Shown here piece after piece: positions 41,860-49,032 of a stretch of 49,032 nucleotides of DNA (its first letter is position 1; each line of letters opens with the position of its first letter). Under the pieces are notes generated by a model. That model saw only the letters and a program-made list of their open reading frames with translations, ran no database searches and had not been told where the DNA came from. The stretch is from Actinomycetota bacterium (lineage in GTDB: Bacteria; Actinomycetota; Acidimicrobiia; Acidimicrobiales; GCA-2861595), in the NCBI GenBank assembly GCA_002861595.1, contig PJQG01000035.1, positions 6,322 to 55,353 of the forward strand, in the 5' to 3' direction. The position numbers were made by a program, and so were the translations under genes.

Positions 41860-42684
41860 GTGGACTACGACGCCGAGGAGATCGCGGCCGTCTTCGGGCG
41901 CGCTGCCGCGACGTACGACTCGGTTGTCCCGTTCTTCCGCCGGTTCGGAGCCCGGCTGGTCGAGTTGGCCGACCTTCGGCGCGGTGATTCGGTTCTCGAC
42001 GTCGGGGCCGGGCGTGGTGCGACCCTCATTCCCGCCGCGGAACGAGTGGGGCCGAGCGGGCGCGTGCTGGGCGTCGATCTGTCAGAGGAGATGGTGGCCC
42101 TGCTCAGGGCCGAGATCGACCAACGAGGCCTGGCCAACGCGTCGGTGCAGCGAATGGACGCCGAGGCGCTGGAGGTGGAGGCCGGCTCGTTCGACGTCGC
42201 CGCGTCGAGCTTCGTGCTGCACCTGCTCCCACGGCCGGAGGCCGCAATCGCCGAGCTCCGGCGTGCTCTACGACCCGGCGGACGGTGCGCAGCGTCGGTA
42301 CCGACAGGGGCCGGGCAGCACTGGGACTTCCTGCGGCGGCTGTTCCGTGACTTCGGACCACGCGCCATCCGCGCCATGCCCATGCCGGTCCGGCCGAACT
42401 TCGACCTGACGCCGCTCCTGGCGTCTGGCGGCTTCGAGGTGTTGAACAGCGTCGAGGAGCAGATGGACTTCGTCTTCCCCGACGAGCAGGCGTGGTGGGA
42501 CTGGGCCTGGTCGCACGGTCTTCGGGCGATGCTTGAGCTGCTTTCGCCTTCAGACCTCGAGGAGCTGCGTCGCCTTGCCCTCACCGAAGTCGCCGCGCTG
42601 CGGACGTCGCTCGGCATCCCGCTGGTCCAGTCGGCGATGTTCATGATCGCCCGGAAGCCGCCGCTCCCGGTTTCGAGGACATAG
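41860..42684 (+). CDS. Class I SAM-dependent methyltransferase
   Basis: 274 residues. Rossmann-type SAM-binding domain with VLDVGAGRGATLIPAAERVGPSG (motif I), GVDLSEEMVALLRAEI (motif II), FDVAASSFVLHLLPRPEAAIAEL (motif IV/post) and RPGGRCAASV. It belongs to the ubiquinone/menaquinone-methyltransferase-like group and its substrate is unknown. GTG 41860 begins 4 nt after the MarP stop, so it may be co-transcribed with it. The final codons (VSRT-stop) are inside the 47-bp palindromic repeat, whose hairpin probably marks the transcript end. Confidence 0.87.
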   Translation: MDYDAEEIAAVFGRAAATYDSVVPFFRRFGARLVELADLRRGDSVLDVGAGRGATLIPAAERVGPSGRVLGVDLSEEMVALLRAEIDQRGLANASVQRMDAEALEVEAGSFDVAASSFVLHLLPRPEAAIAELRRALRPGGRCAASVPTGAGQHWDFLRRLFRDFGPRAIRAMPMPVRPNFDLTPLLASGGFEVLNSVEEQMDFVFPDEQAWWDWAWSHGLRAMLELLSPSDLEELRRLALTEVAALRTSLGIPLVQSAMFMIARKPPLPVSRT

Positions 42685-42716
42685 CACCCGGTTTCCGGGT
42701 CCTATGTCCTCGAAAC
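42670..42716. repeat. 47-bp palindromic element, copy 2
   Basis: Arms GTTTCGAGGACATAG (42670-42684) and CTATGTCCTCGAAAC (42702-42716) are perfect complements; inner ACCCGG (42686-42691) and CCGGGT (42695-42700) pair after a C/C mismatch, around a TTT loop (42692-42694). It overlaps the methyltransferase stop codon and lies between convergent genes. Copy 1 at 25006-25052 has identical length and the same ACATAG/CTATGT and GTTTCC landmarks. Both copies could work as bidirectional terminators. Confidence 0.8.
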
Positions 42717-42733
42717 TCAAGGAGCCGGGCAGC

Positions 42734-43150
42734 TCAGGGGAGCAGCTCGTAGGCCACCAGCTCGACGCTCTCGCCGTCCTCCTCTCCGGCACGTTGCCCG
42801 CAGAGGCGCATGTCGGCCTTCTCCGTCACCCTGCGGCTGGCCGCATGATCGACCATCGTCTCGGACACAACGCGGCGCACGTCGGCGCGGGCCAGCAGCA
42901 CGGCCACAAGTGCTCGGAGCGCCTCGGTGGCGTAGCCCTGGCCCCAGCACGACGCAACGACCGTGTAGCCGACCGGAGCGGTCGCGGTGGCGGCATCGAG
43001 CGTAGAGCCGATCTCGCCGATGACGGCGCCATCGCTCTTACGGACCAGGAAGAAGGGGCCGAACTGTTCTGACTCGCCGGCCCGGGGACCGGCGACCAGT
43101 TCCATGGTGACGCGCGCGACCGCCGCCGTGAGGCGGTAGGCGATGTCCAC
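42734..43150 (-). CDS. GNAT family N-acetyltransferase, possibly 5'-truncated
   Basis: 138 residues. The acetyl-CoA-binding GNAT core is visible: FFLVRKSDGAVIGEIG, VGYTVVASCWGQGYATEALRALVAVLLAR and MVDHAASRRVTEKADMRL, of the RimJ/RimL-like type. Family members are usually longer at the N-terminus. The frame stays open upstream of GTG 43150 back to a TGA near 43235 and would encode VILGYQLFKLDCAIAG, which looks like the family's N-terminal part, but no ATG, GTG or TTG occurs there. So the gene may have lost its start, use a rare start codon or be decayed. It converges on the methyltransferase across the palindrome. Confidence 0.65.
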   Translation of the reverse strand: MDIAYRLTAAVARVTMELVAGPRAGESEQFGPFFLVRKSDGAVIGEIGSTLDAATATAPVGYTVVASCWGQGYATEALRALVAVLLARADVRRVVSETMVDHAASRRVTEKADMRLCGQRAGEEDGESVELVAYELLP

Positions 43151-43294
43151 GGTGCTGGTGCGGCTACCGGCTATCGCGCAGTCGAGCTTGAAGAGCTGAT
43201 AACCGAGGATGACATCGCGAGGCCGCCGTGTTCGTCAAGGAGTTCGAGCAGCGTTGCGGCGGCTGACGGAACGCGAGATTCTAGGTTCGTCTAC

Positions 43295-43323
43295 TTGATA
43301 TACGAACGTAAGTTCGCTACGAT
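43295..43323 (+). promoter_or_regulatory. Promoter with LexA (SOS) box in the -35/-10 spacer
   Basis: -35 TTGATA at 43295-43300, 17-nt spacer, -10 TACGAT at 43318-43323, then 6 nt to ATG 43330, a leaderless start. Inside the spacer at 43303-43316 is CGAACGTAAGTTCG, a perfect match to CGAAC-N4-GTTCG, the LexA operator core of Gram-positives and mycobacteria. LexA bound here would block polymerase. The surrounding 43151-43329 is otherwise gene-free and lower in GC than its neighbours. Confidence 0.75.
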
Positions 43324-43329
43324 GAACTC

Positions 43330-44637
43330 ATGGGAGTGGCGCTGCTGGAACGGCCGGGAGGCGACCATGACGTCATCTCCGACGGCCCCGAGGAGCGACT
43401 CTCCTCGGCCATGGGCCTGCTCAACGCGGCGACGGCCGAAGTGGTGGCCGCCATCGCCGAGGCGCTGGCCGGCGGTGGCTGGCAGGGCGACGGCATCATC
43501 ACCATCGAGCACTGGGTGGCGCTGCGCAGCGGGGTGGCGAGCTCCCGGGCCCGGCGCCTGGTGGCTGCCGCTCGCGCCCTTGGAGATCTGCCGGCCGCCG
43601 CTGCCGCCTTCGGCGAAGGGGCGCTGAGCGAAGACCAGGTGGGCCTGATCTGCGCCCGCGTCGATGCCGCCCACGACGAAGAGGTCACTCGCTTGGCCAA
43701 GCGCTGCACCATCAACCAGCTGCGGCGCATCCTGCCCAGCGTGGTCCCGCCCGAGCCCGAGCGTGAGCCGGAGCCGGAGCCCGATCCCCCCGCCGGCGAG
43801 GAGGGAGACGTCGGGTCAGGCCTGGGCGACACCCCGGGGCGGCGGGAGACGGCCTTCGGCAACCACGAGGACGGGCGCTGGTGGGCCCGAATCTTTCTTC
43901 CCCCCGACGAGGGCGCGCTGGTGCAGAAGGCGCTGGAGGCATCGCGCTCCGCGCTGTTCCACGCCCGGCAACCGAGCGACGACGAGGAGGCCGGGGAGCA
44001 GTCCATCGGCTGGTCCGATGCGCTCGTGCACATGGCCGAGGTGGCGCTTGCCAACATGGAGGGCACGCGGCGTATGCCGGTCGACCGCTACCAGGTCATC
44101 GTGCACGTGGATGCCGATGCTCCCGAGGCGGCCCGCCTGCAGATGGGCCCGCTGCTCCCGAGCTCCGTTCGTGGCTACCTGATGTGCGACTCGCTGGTCC
44201 GGGTGGTGCTGGAGCGAGGCGGAACACCGATTCACGTGTTCGCCCGCCAGCGCACCGTCGACGACCGTCTACGGGCCCTCATCGAACAACGCGACGACGG
44301 CTGCCGGGTGCCGGGGTGTGGCCAGCGGCGCTGGCTGCACGTCCACCACATCGTCCACCACGAGGACGGCGGGCTCACCATCCCGGCCAACCTTTGTTGT
44401 CTGTGTCCCGTCCACCACCGATTGCACCACGCCGGTCGATTCGGCATCGAGGGCGACCCCACCTCCCCCGATGGTCTTGCCTTCACCGACCGGTGGGGCC
44501 GGCCCATCCGCGGTCCGAGCCCACGCCCGCCCGGTGCCCCACCACCAGAAGCAGCCGCGGCCATGGGCGTGCCCACGCCCAGGTGGAGCCCGCCCGTCGG
44601 CGACCGCATGGACACCGCCTGCATCAGCTGGACCTGA
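43330..44637 (+). CDS. HNH endonuclease with DUF222 domain (13E12 repeat family)
   Basis: 435 residues. The N-terminal DUF222 (about 1-270) is helical with GIITIEHWVALRSGVASSRARRLVAAARAL and SEDQVGLICARVD; an acidic Pro/Glu linker lies at about 140-165. The C-terminal HNH nuclease has DDGCRVPGCGQRRWLHVHHIVHHEDGG, NLCCLCPVHHRLHHAG with the two CxxC-type zinc ligands and catalytic His. Thus a DNA-acting, mobile-associated protein; in M. tuberculosis members of the 13E12 family carry LexA boxes. Here a perfect LexA core lies in its promoter. ATG 43330 is supported by TACGAT 6 nt upstream. Confidence 0.92.
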   Translation: MGVALLERPGGDHDVISDGPEERLSSAMGLLNAATAEVVAAIAEALAGGGWQGDGIITIEHWVALRSGVASSRARRLVAAARALGDLPAAAAAFGEGALSEDQVGLICARVDAAHDEEVTRLAKRCTINQLRRILPSVVPPEPEREPEPEPDPPAGEEGDVGSGLGDTPGRRETAFGNHEDGRWWARIFLPPDEGALVQKALEASRSALFHARQPSDDEEAGEQSIGWSDALVHMAEVALANMEGTRRMPVDRYQVIVHVDADAPEAARLQMGPLLPSSVRGYLMCDSLVRVVLERGGTPIHVFARQRTVDDRLRALIEQRDDGCRVPGCGQRRWLHVHHIVHHEDGGLTIPANLCCLCPVHHRLHHAGRFGIEGDPTSPDGLAFTDRWGRPIRGPSPRPPGAPPPEAAAAMGVPTPRWSPPVGDRMDTACISWT

Positions 44638-44713
44638 GCACCGCAGGGGAGGCCAGTCGCCCGCCGAGCCGCCGGCTCCAGTCGTGCCTACTACCCGTCC
44701 GTAGCCGGGCGAG

Positions 44714-45907
44714 TCAGACTTCGAGCAGACGGCTCCCGAGAGCCCGCCATTCGACCACGACGATCGTTGCATCGTCCTGCAGTTCGCCTTCCTGGTGGTC
44801 GAGGATGGCATGCAGGAGGCGCCGCATCGTCTCGGGGGCGGCCGTCGCCGCTGCCGAGGTGCGGGCCACCATGTCGACCAGGCGGTCGACTCCAAAGAAC
44901 TCACCCTCGGCGGAGCGAGCCTCAACGACACCGTCGGTGAAAAAGAGCACCTGGTCTGCCGGCTCGAGCATCTCCTCAGCCACGACCACAGCCCCCCCCA
45001 TCCCAAGGGGGGGCGCCGTCTCGCCTCCGAGGACCTTCACCATGCGACCATTGCGCAGCAGGAGCGGTGGCGGATGACCTGACACTGACCAGCGGAACCG
45101 CCCCGACGCGAGGTCGATGTCGGCGAGCACGGCGGTCACGAAGCGGTCAGGACCGAACTGTGCGCTGATGGCGTGGTCGATGGCCGCCGCCGAGCCGGCC
45201 AGATCCATTCCTGCCCGGCGGCTGTTGCGACCGGCGGCCATGGCCACGCTGGCCAGCAGTCCCGCCTCCATCCCGTGGCCCATGGCATCGAAGATGGCAA
45301 TGCGCGCGGTGTGCGCGTCGACGGCGTAATCGAAGGAGTCCCCCCCGAGCTGGTAGGCCGGAGCGAGCACCCCGCTGATCACGAGCCGGTCAGTGCCGAA
45401 GGTGAGTGGTGGGAGCAGGTTCCAGGCCAACTCCGCGGCAACAGACATAGGCTGGCGGCGCCGGACGCGCTCGAAAAGGTCGCCGTAGGCCTGCTTGGTC
45501 ACCACCAGCTCCGCCACCAGGCCGGCGAAGGTCACCACCTCTTCGAGGTTCGGCTCCTGCGCCTCGAAGGCGAGCTCGAGCACGCCCAGCCTCTCCACAC
45601 CGTCGAGTACCGGCGCCCACACCCGTGTGCCACCGTCCTCGCTGGTGCTCTGCTGGATCTCGAGAGCCCTGTAGCACCGCCCAGCCAAGGTCGCTTCGAT
45701 CAGAACCGCTTCTCGCTCGGGCCCGTCCGGGTTCGGCACAGGCGCGAGGATGCGCTGCTCGTAGTCAACGAGGTACAGAGCGGCGTCACGGGCGCCCAAG
45801 TCTCTTGCATGCTTCGCCACCAGCCCGGGCAAGTCGTCAGGCACGATCAGATGTGAGGCCTGAATCAGGTCGGCGAAGTCTGGGACGTCTGCATCTCCGG
45901 CGGCCAC
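44714..45907 (-). CDS. GAF-SpoIIE-type serine phosphatase (PP2C family, RsbU-like)
   Basis: 397 residues from GTG 45907 (TTG 45919 is an alternative). A GAF-like sensor region (about 30-170: DAALYLVDYEQRILAPVPNPDG, GVERLGVLELAFEA) precedes the SpoIIE phosphatase domain with LAPAYQLGGDSFDYAV, IAIFDAMGHGMEAGLLASVAM, RWSVSGHPPPLLLRNG, VLFFTDGVVEAR and LQDDATIVVVEW, all the metal-binding Asp motifs. Such proteins dephosphorylate anti-sigma antagonists. No partner anti-sigma gene is in the window. TAGGTT at 45918-45923 (minus) suggests an internal promoter; it also follows the baeRF gene on the same strand by about 100 nt. The N-terminal boundary is uncertain. Confidence 0.85.
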   Translation of the reverse strand: MAAGDADVPDFADLIQASHLIVPDDLPGLVAKHARDLGARDAALYLVDYEQRILAPVPNPDGPEREAVLIEATLAGRCYRALEIQQSTSEDGGTRVWAPVLDGVERLGVLELAFEAQEPNLEEVVTFAGLVAELVVTKQAYGDLFERVRRRQPMSVAAELAWNLLPPLTFGTDRLVISGVLAPAYQLGGDSFDYAVDAHTARIAIFDAMGHGMEAGLLASVAMAAGRNSRRAGMDLAGSAAAIDHAISAQFGPDRFVTAVLADIDLASGRFRWSVSGHPPPLLLRNGRMVKVLGGETAPPLGMGGAVVVAEEMLEPADQVLFFTDGVVEARSAEGEFFGVDRLVDMVARTSAAATAAPETMRRLLHAILDHQEGELQDDATIVVVEWRALGSRLLEV

Positions 45908-46008
45908 GTCGTCGATCAACCTACTGGGGAGCGGGAGGCGCCTTCGCCCACCCCAGGGGTCAAGGTTCCCTTCGGATCCCCCCGCCGCATCAGCGAGCGG
46001 GGCGACGG

Positions 46009-47115
46009 TCAGCTCCAGCGGAGGATGGCGCCCACTCCGCCGGCCACGTCGCCGTCCCGGTCGAGCATGCGCACCCCGGCGCCCGTGGCCAGTGCGGCGC
46101 GGATGAGCACGTCGGCCAGCCGTCCCTCTTGGGCGCCTTCCACGCCGAGGTCGGCGAGGTCGCCCGGCCGTTCGCCGATCACCGACGGGTCCGACCCGAA
46201 CCACGCGGTGCGGCGGTCGTCAGGATCGTCGCGCACCAACAGGACCTGGACCTGGGCGGCGGTGAGCGCAGCCACGGTGTCGGACACACCGGCGCAGCCC
46301 CGGTCGTCCTGGCCGAGCTCCTCGGTCAGCTTCTCCACCATCGTCCGGCTGTCCTGAGCGACGACGGCGGCCACCTGGGCCTCGATGTCTCCCGGTTCAG
46401 CACCGGGGGCGCCATCGGCGGCTCGGGTGCCGTCGACCTCGACGACCAGCTCGGCCACACCCGGCGGCACCTCCTCGCGCAGCATCTGGAGGGCGCGCAC
46501 GTCACCGGCCAAGAGGACCAGGCGGGCGTCGACGAGCTGCACCAGCCGCGTCGTCACCTCCGCGACGTCCTTGGCGTTGTGCTCCCAGGCGTTCTCGGCC
46601 CGCTCCTGGTAGCGGCGTTGTGACCAGCCCCCGGCGTTCACCTTGCGCGCCGCTGGATCTTGATCGCCGGCGTCGGTGGCTATGTCGGCTGCCTCATGGC
46701 GCACCGCCACGAGGTCGGCGCCACTGCGGTCGGCGACCACGAGCACATAGGCCGGCGCCTCCTGACGGCGCTCGATGATGGCACCGAAGGAGGGCAAGGG
46801 CTCCCAGCGAGCGAACTCCCGGAAGGGGAGCTTGGACCAGTGGCTGCGGTGGTGGACGCCCCGGGCGTTGGCCACCACGAGCAGCGTCTGGCCTTGCAGG
46901 TGGGCATCGTCGACGAGGGGATCGACGAGAGCCAGGGCGTCCTCGCCGGCGCCCTGCTCGAGCAGCGCATCCCGCATCCCTCGCCAGCGCAGCTGGTTGC
47001 GGTGCGAGGCGTTGTCGATCTCGGCCTCGGTGGCCAGGACGACCGACACGAACGGCCCGGGCTCACCGACCAGCTCAGCCAGGTCGGGGGCATCCGGCCA
47101 GAGCTTTGGGGTCAC
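46009..47115 (-). CDS. Bacterial eRF1-like release factor family (baeRF2 / Vms1-type peptidyl-tRNA hydrolase)
   Basis: 368 residues. eRF1-domain-1/2-like architecture. The diagnostic loop AGGWSQRRYQ (Gly162, Gly163, Gln166) resembles the peptidyl-tRNA-hydrolysing GGQ/GSQ loop of eRF1 and Vms1, and is followed by a C-terminal ribosome-binding-like domain (DARLVLLAGDVRALQML, ADVLIRAALATGAGVRMLD). Homologues in mycobacteria include Rv2629. Release of stalled peptides is an inference from the motif. GTG 47115 is the chosen start; no Shine-Dalgarno or leaderless box is convincing. Followed on the same strand by the SpoIIE-like gene. Confidence 0.8.
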   Translation of the reverse strand: MTPKLWPDAPDLAELVGEPGPFVSVVLATEAEIDNASHRNQLRWRGMRDALLEQGAGEDALALVDPLVDDAHLQGQTLLVVANARGVHHRSHWSKLPFREFARWEPLPSFGAIIERRQEAPAYVLVVADRSGADLVAVRHEAADIATDAGDQDPAARKVNAGGWSQRRYQERAENAWEHNAKDVAEVTTRLVQLVDARLVLLAGDVRALQMLREEVPPGVAELVVEVDGTRAADGAPGAEPGDIEAQVAAVVAQDSRTMVEKLTEELGQDDRGCAGVSDTVAALTAAQVQVLLVRDDPDDRRTAWFGSDPSVIGERPGDLADLGVEGAQEGRLADVLIRAALATGAGVRMLDRDGDVAGGVGAILRWS

Positions 47116-47174
47116 GCCGCGCGCTTCGATGCCTCCGCGTTACCCGCGCGTCGCTCCACTCCAAACGCCCGAGC

Positions 47175-47408
47175 TCAGTCGACCTCGATGTAGATGCACT
47201 CGCCCGGGCACTCCTCGGCCGACTCGATCGTGGCCTCCTCCATCCCCGCGGGAACCAGGGCCAGCCCCTCGGCCCCGCCCGGGTTGAAGACCTTGTCGCC
47301 CTCCTTGACGTAGGCCAGGCCGTCGTCCAGCAAGGTGAAGACCGACGGGGCGATCTCCTCGCAGAGGCCGTCGCCGGTGCACAGGTCCTGGTCGATCCAA
47401 ACCTTCAT
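47175..47408 (-). CDS. Ferredoxin, [3Fe-4S]/[4Fe-4S] small type
   Basis: 77 residues. Iron-sulfur ligands lie in CTGDGLCEEIAPSVF and ECPGEC: Cys10, Cys16 and Cys61-type spacing, with the second Cys position of the classical CxxCxxC occupied by Asp, as in [3Fe-4S] ferredoxins that serve P450s and other redox enzymes. Very acidic C-terminus. ATG 47408 has GGAGAG (47419-47424, minus) 10 nt upstream and -10 TACAAT (47440-47445, minus), so it has a short leader with Shine-Dalgarno. Such ferredoxins often neighbour the proteasome ATPase gene. Confidence 0.85.
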   Translation of the reverse strand: MKVWIDQDLCTGDGLCEEIAPSVFTLLDDGLAYVKEGDKVFNPGGAEGLALVPAGMEEATIESAEECPGECIYIEVD

Positions 47409-47565
47409 CTCGTACTCGCTCTCCAAGAGGTTCACGGCCATTGTACCGGCCGACGCGGCCCTCCCCCCGAAACTCCGGGGGTCGCCAGATAGCTCACGAG
47501 GGCCGTGTATGGTCGCCGGCAAGACGCTGTGGAGGTGATCCCGACGCCCGGACTCGGAGTTTCGC
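47409..47565. promoter_or_regulatory. Divergent promoter region between ferredoxin and ARC genes
   Basis: 157 bases. Minus: -10 TACAAT (47445 to 47440). Plus: TATGGT at 47508-47513 as likely -10 for arc, with GGAG before ATG 47566 as Shine-Dalgarno. A 6-bp GC hairpin (CCCCCG/CGGGGG, 47464-47481) lies between; its role is unknown. Confidence 0.45.
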
Positions 47566-49032
47566 ATGAGAGGTGACGCCCAGGAGCAGGCGCAGGAGCT
47601 GGCTGAGCTGCGCGAGCAGGCCCAGATCCTGGAGGAGGAGGTCGTCACCCTCCGCCGCAAGCTGCAGGATGCCCCCAAGCGGGTGCGGAACCTCGAGGAG
47701 AAGCTGCTCGAGACCAAGGGCCAGCTGGCCCAGGCCGTCTCGCAGAACGAGAAGCTCACCTACACCCTGCGCGAGGCGCGTGAGCACATCGCCGCCCTCC
47801 GCGAGGAGGTCGACAAGCTGACCCAGCCGCCATCGGCCTACGGCACCTTTCTCAACAGCAACGACGACGGCACGGTGGACGTGTTCTCCGCCGGCCGCAA
47901 GATGCGCGTGGCGCTGCATCCCGAGATCGACCTGGAGAAGCTCAAGCGGGGCCAGGAAGTGGTGCTGAACGAGTCGCTCAACGTCGTGCTGGCCCGCAGC
48001 CAGGAGGTGTCGGGCGAGATCGTGACCCTGAAGGAGCTGCTGGAGGGCGGCCTGCGGGGCATCGTGGTCGGCCGGGCCGACGAGGAGCGGGTCGTCGAGC
48101 TGGCGGAGTCGCTGGTGGGCGAGCGGCTGCGGGCCGGGGACACCCTCCTCATGGACTCCCGCACCGGGCTGCTGCTGGAGCGCCTCCCCCGTCCCGAGGT
48201 CGAGGAGCTCGTGCTGGAGGAGGTGCCCGACATCTCCTACGACGACGTGGGCGGCCTCGACAGCCAGATCGAGGCCATCACCGACGCCGTCGAGCTGCCC
48301 TTCCTGCACCGCGAGCTGTTCGTCGAGCACCGGCTTCCCGCCCCCAAGGGGATCCTGCTCTACGGGCCCCCCGGGTGCGGCAAGACCCTGATCGCCAAGG
48401 CGGTGGCCAACTCGCTGGCCAAGAAGGTCGCCGAGGTCACGGGGGACACCAACGCCAAGAGCTACTTCCTCAACATCAAGGGCCCCGAGCTGCTCAACAA
48501 GTACGTGGGCGAGACCGAGCGCCAGATCCGCCTGGTGTTCCAGCGGGCCCGAGAGAAGTCGGAGGAGGGGATGCCGGTCATCGTCTTCTTCGACGAGATG
48601 GACTCGCTGTTCCGCACCCGGGGCACCGGGATCTCCTCGGACATGGAGTCCACGATCGTGCCCCAGCTCCTGGCCGAGATCGACGGGGTGGAGACCCTCA
48701 AGAACGTCATCGTCATCGGCGCCTCCAATCGGGAGGACCTCATCGACCCGGCCATCCTCCGCCCGGGCCGCCTGGACGTGAAGATCAAGATCGAGCGCCC
48801 CGACGCCGCCGCCGCCGCACAGATCTTCGCCCGTTACCTCACGTCCGATCTTCCCCTCGACGCCGGCGAGGTGGACTCCCTCGGCGGGGGCGACCGCGAC
48901 AAGGCCGTGCGGGTCATGATCGAGCGCACGGTCGAGGAGATGTACCGCACCGGCGAGGACAACCGGTTCATCGAGGTGACGTACCAGAACGGCGACAAGG
49001 AGGTCATGTACTTCAAGGACTTCGCCTCGGGG
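47566..49032 (+). CDS. arc: Proteasome-activating AAA ATPase (ARC/Mpa), 3' end beyond window
   Basis: Unfolds pupylated proteins and feeds them to the 20S proteasome. 489 residues seen. The N-terminal coiled coil (about 1-80, Glu/Leu heptads) binds Pup. OB-type interdomain region follows (about 90-235). The AAA domain has Walker A GPPGCGKT (267-274) and Walker [10 protein letters not shown] (338-346), then [17 protein letters not shown]. The C-terminal end with its proteasome-docking tail is cut off. ATG 47566 has GGAG 7 nt upstream. Diverges from the ferredoxin gene. Confidence 0.95.
   Translation, partial: MRGDAQEQAQELAELREQAQILEEEVVTLRRKLQDAPKRVRNLEEKLLETKGQLAQAVSQNEKLTYTLREAREHIAALREEVDKLTQPPSAYGTFLNSNDDGTVDVFSAGRKMRVALHPEIDLEKLKRGQEVVLNESLNVVLARSQEVSGEIVTLKELLEGGLRGIVVGRADEERVVELAESLVGERLRAGDTLLMDSRTGLLLERLPRPEVEELVLEEVPDISYDDVGGLDSQIEAITDAVELPFLHRELFVEHRLPAPKGILLYGPPGCGKTLIAKAVANSLAKKVAEVTGDTNAKSYFLNIKGPELLNKYVGETERQIRLVFQRAREKSEEGMPVIVFFDEMDSLFRTRGTGISSDMESTIVPQLLAEIDGVETLKNVIVIGASNREDLIDPAILRPGRLDVKIKIERPDAAAAAQIFARYLTSDLPLDAGEVDSLGGGDRDKAVRVMIERTVEEMYRTGEDNRFIEVTYQNGDKEVMYFKDFASG

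Noticed and set aside
47464-47481. CCCCCG/CGGGGG hairpin upstream of arc as a terminator or riboswitch
   Set aside because: It lies between divergent genes, upstream of both starts, and is too short to assign a role.
1-49032. CRISPR arrays, tRNA or rRNA genes, insertion sequences
   Set aside because: No regularly spaced repeats, no cloverleaf or rRNA landmarks and no transposase were seen on either strand by eye; a covariance-model search was not possible.

Overview
This is chromosomal DNA from a very GC-rich actinobacterium. The evidence is a fused F420-precursor synthase (FbiC), a Pup-proteasome ATPase (ARC/Mpa) running off the right edge, an OpcA-type glucose-6-phosphate dehydrogenase partner, a MarP-like protease and a 13E12/DUF222 HNH nuclease. 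Class Acidimicrobiia is plausible but is an inference. No rRNA, tRNA, CRISPR array, transposase or prophage was seen. Genes fill nearly everything: no gene-free stretch exceeds 300 bases.

Layout. 1-6012: partial AlkA-like glycosylase, tyrS, a frameshifted HIT protein, DUF3151 and a fused proline dehydrogenase/P5C dehydrogenase. 6065-12133: metalloprotease lipoprotein, two divergent AI-2E-type permeases, RNase D, two small proteins and an anchored TIM-barrel-like protein. 12156-17833: DUF3109-like protein, M20 dipeptidase, small coiled coil, a GGDEF-EAL protein split by an in-frame TAA, and a LOG-family protein. 17840-25018: fbiC, a DUF2470 flavin/heme-type protein, PEP carboxylase and a metallophosphoesterase lipoprotein. 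25066-34676 (minus): a CooC-like ATPase with an in-frame TGA, pgl, then tkt-tal-pgi-gnd-zwf-opcA, a tightly coupled pentose-phosphate operon. 34687-39050: FIST protein, DUF6941-like protein, TetR regulator, PBP4-type carboxypeptidase and LON-domain protein. 39097-41855: a translationally coupled string ending in trmI and a MarP-like protease. 41860-47115: accessory-looking genes (methyltransferase, GNAT, SOS-type HNH nuclease, SpoIIE-like phosphatase, baeRF protein). 47175-49032: ferredoxin and ARC.

Many genes appear leaderless: a TANNNT -10 box lies 6-9 nt before the start codon, often with no Shine-Dalgarno. This spacing was used to choose several starts.

The most unusual observations are these. 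(1) The TGA in the CooC-like ATPase falls where the family has the first cysteine of its metal-binding CxC motif, with a small hairpin downstream, so it is a candidate selenoprotein. (2) A 47-bp palindromic element occurs twice. (3) A perfect 21-bp palindrome forms nearly the whole divergent promoter of the two permeases. (4) A LexA box sits in the -35/-10 spacer of the HNH nuclease. Three interrupted reading frames in 49 kb mean consensus error must be excluded before the TGA and TAA cases are believed.
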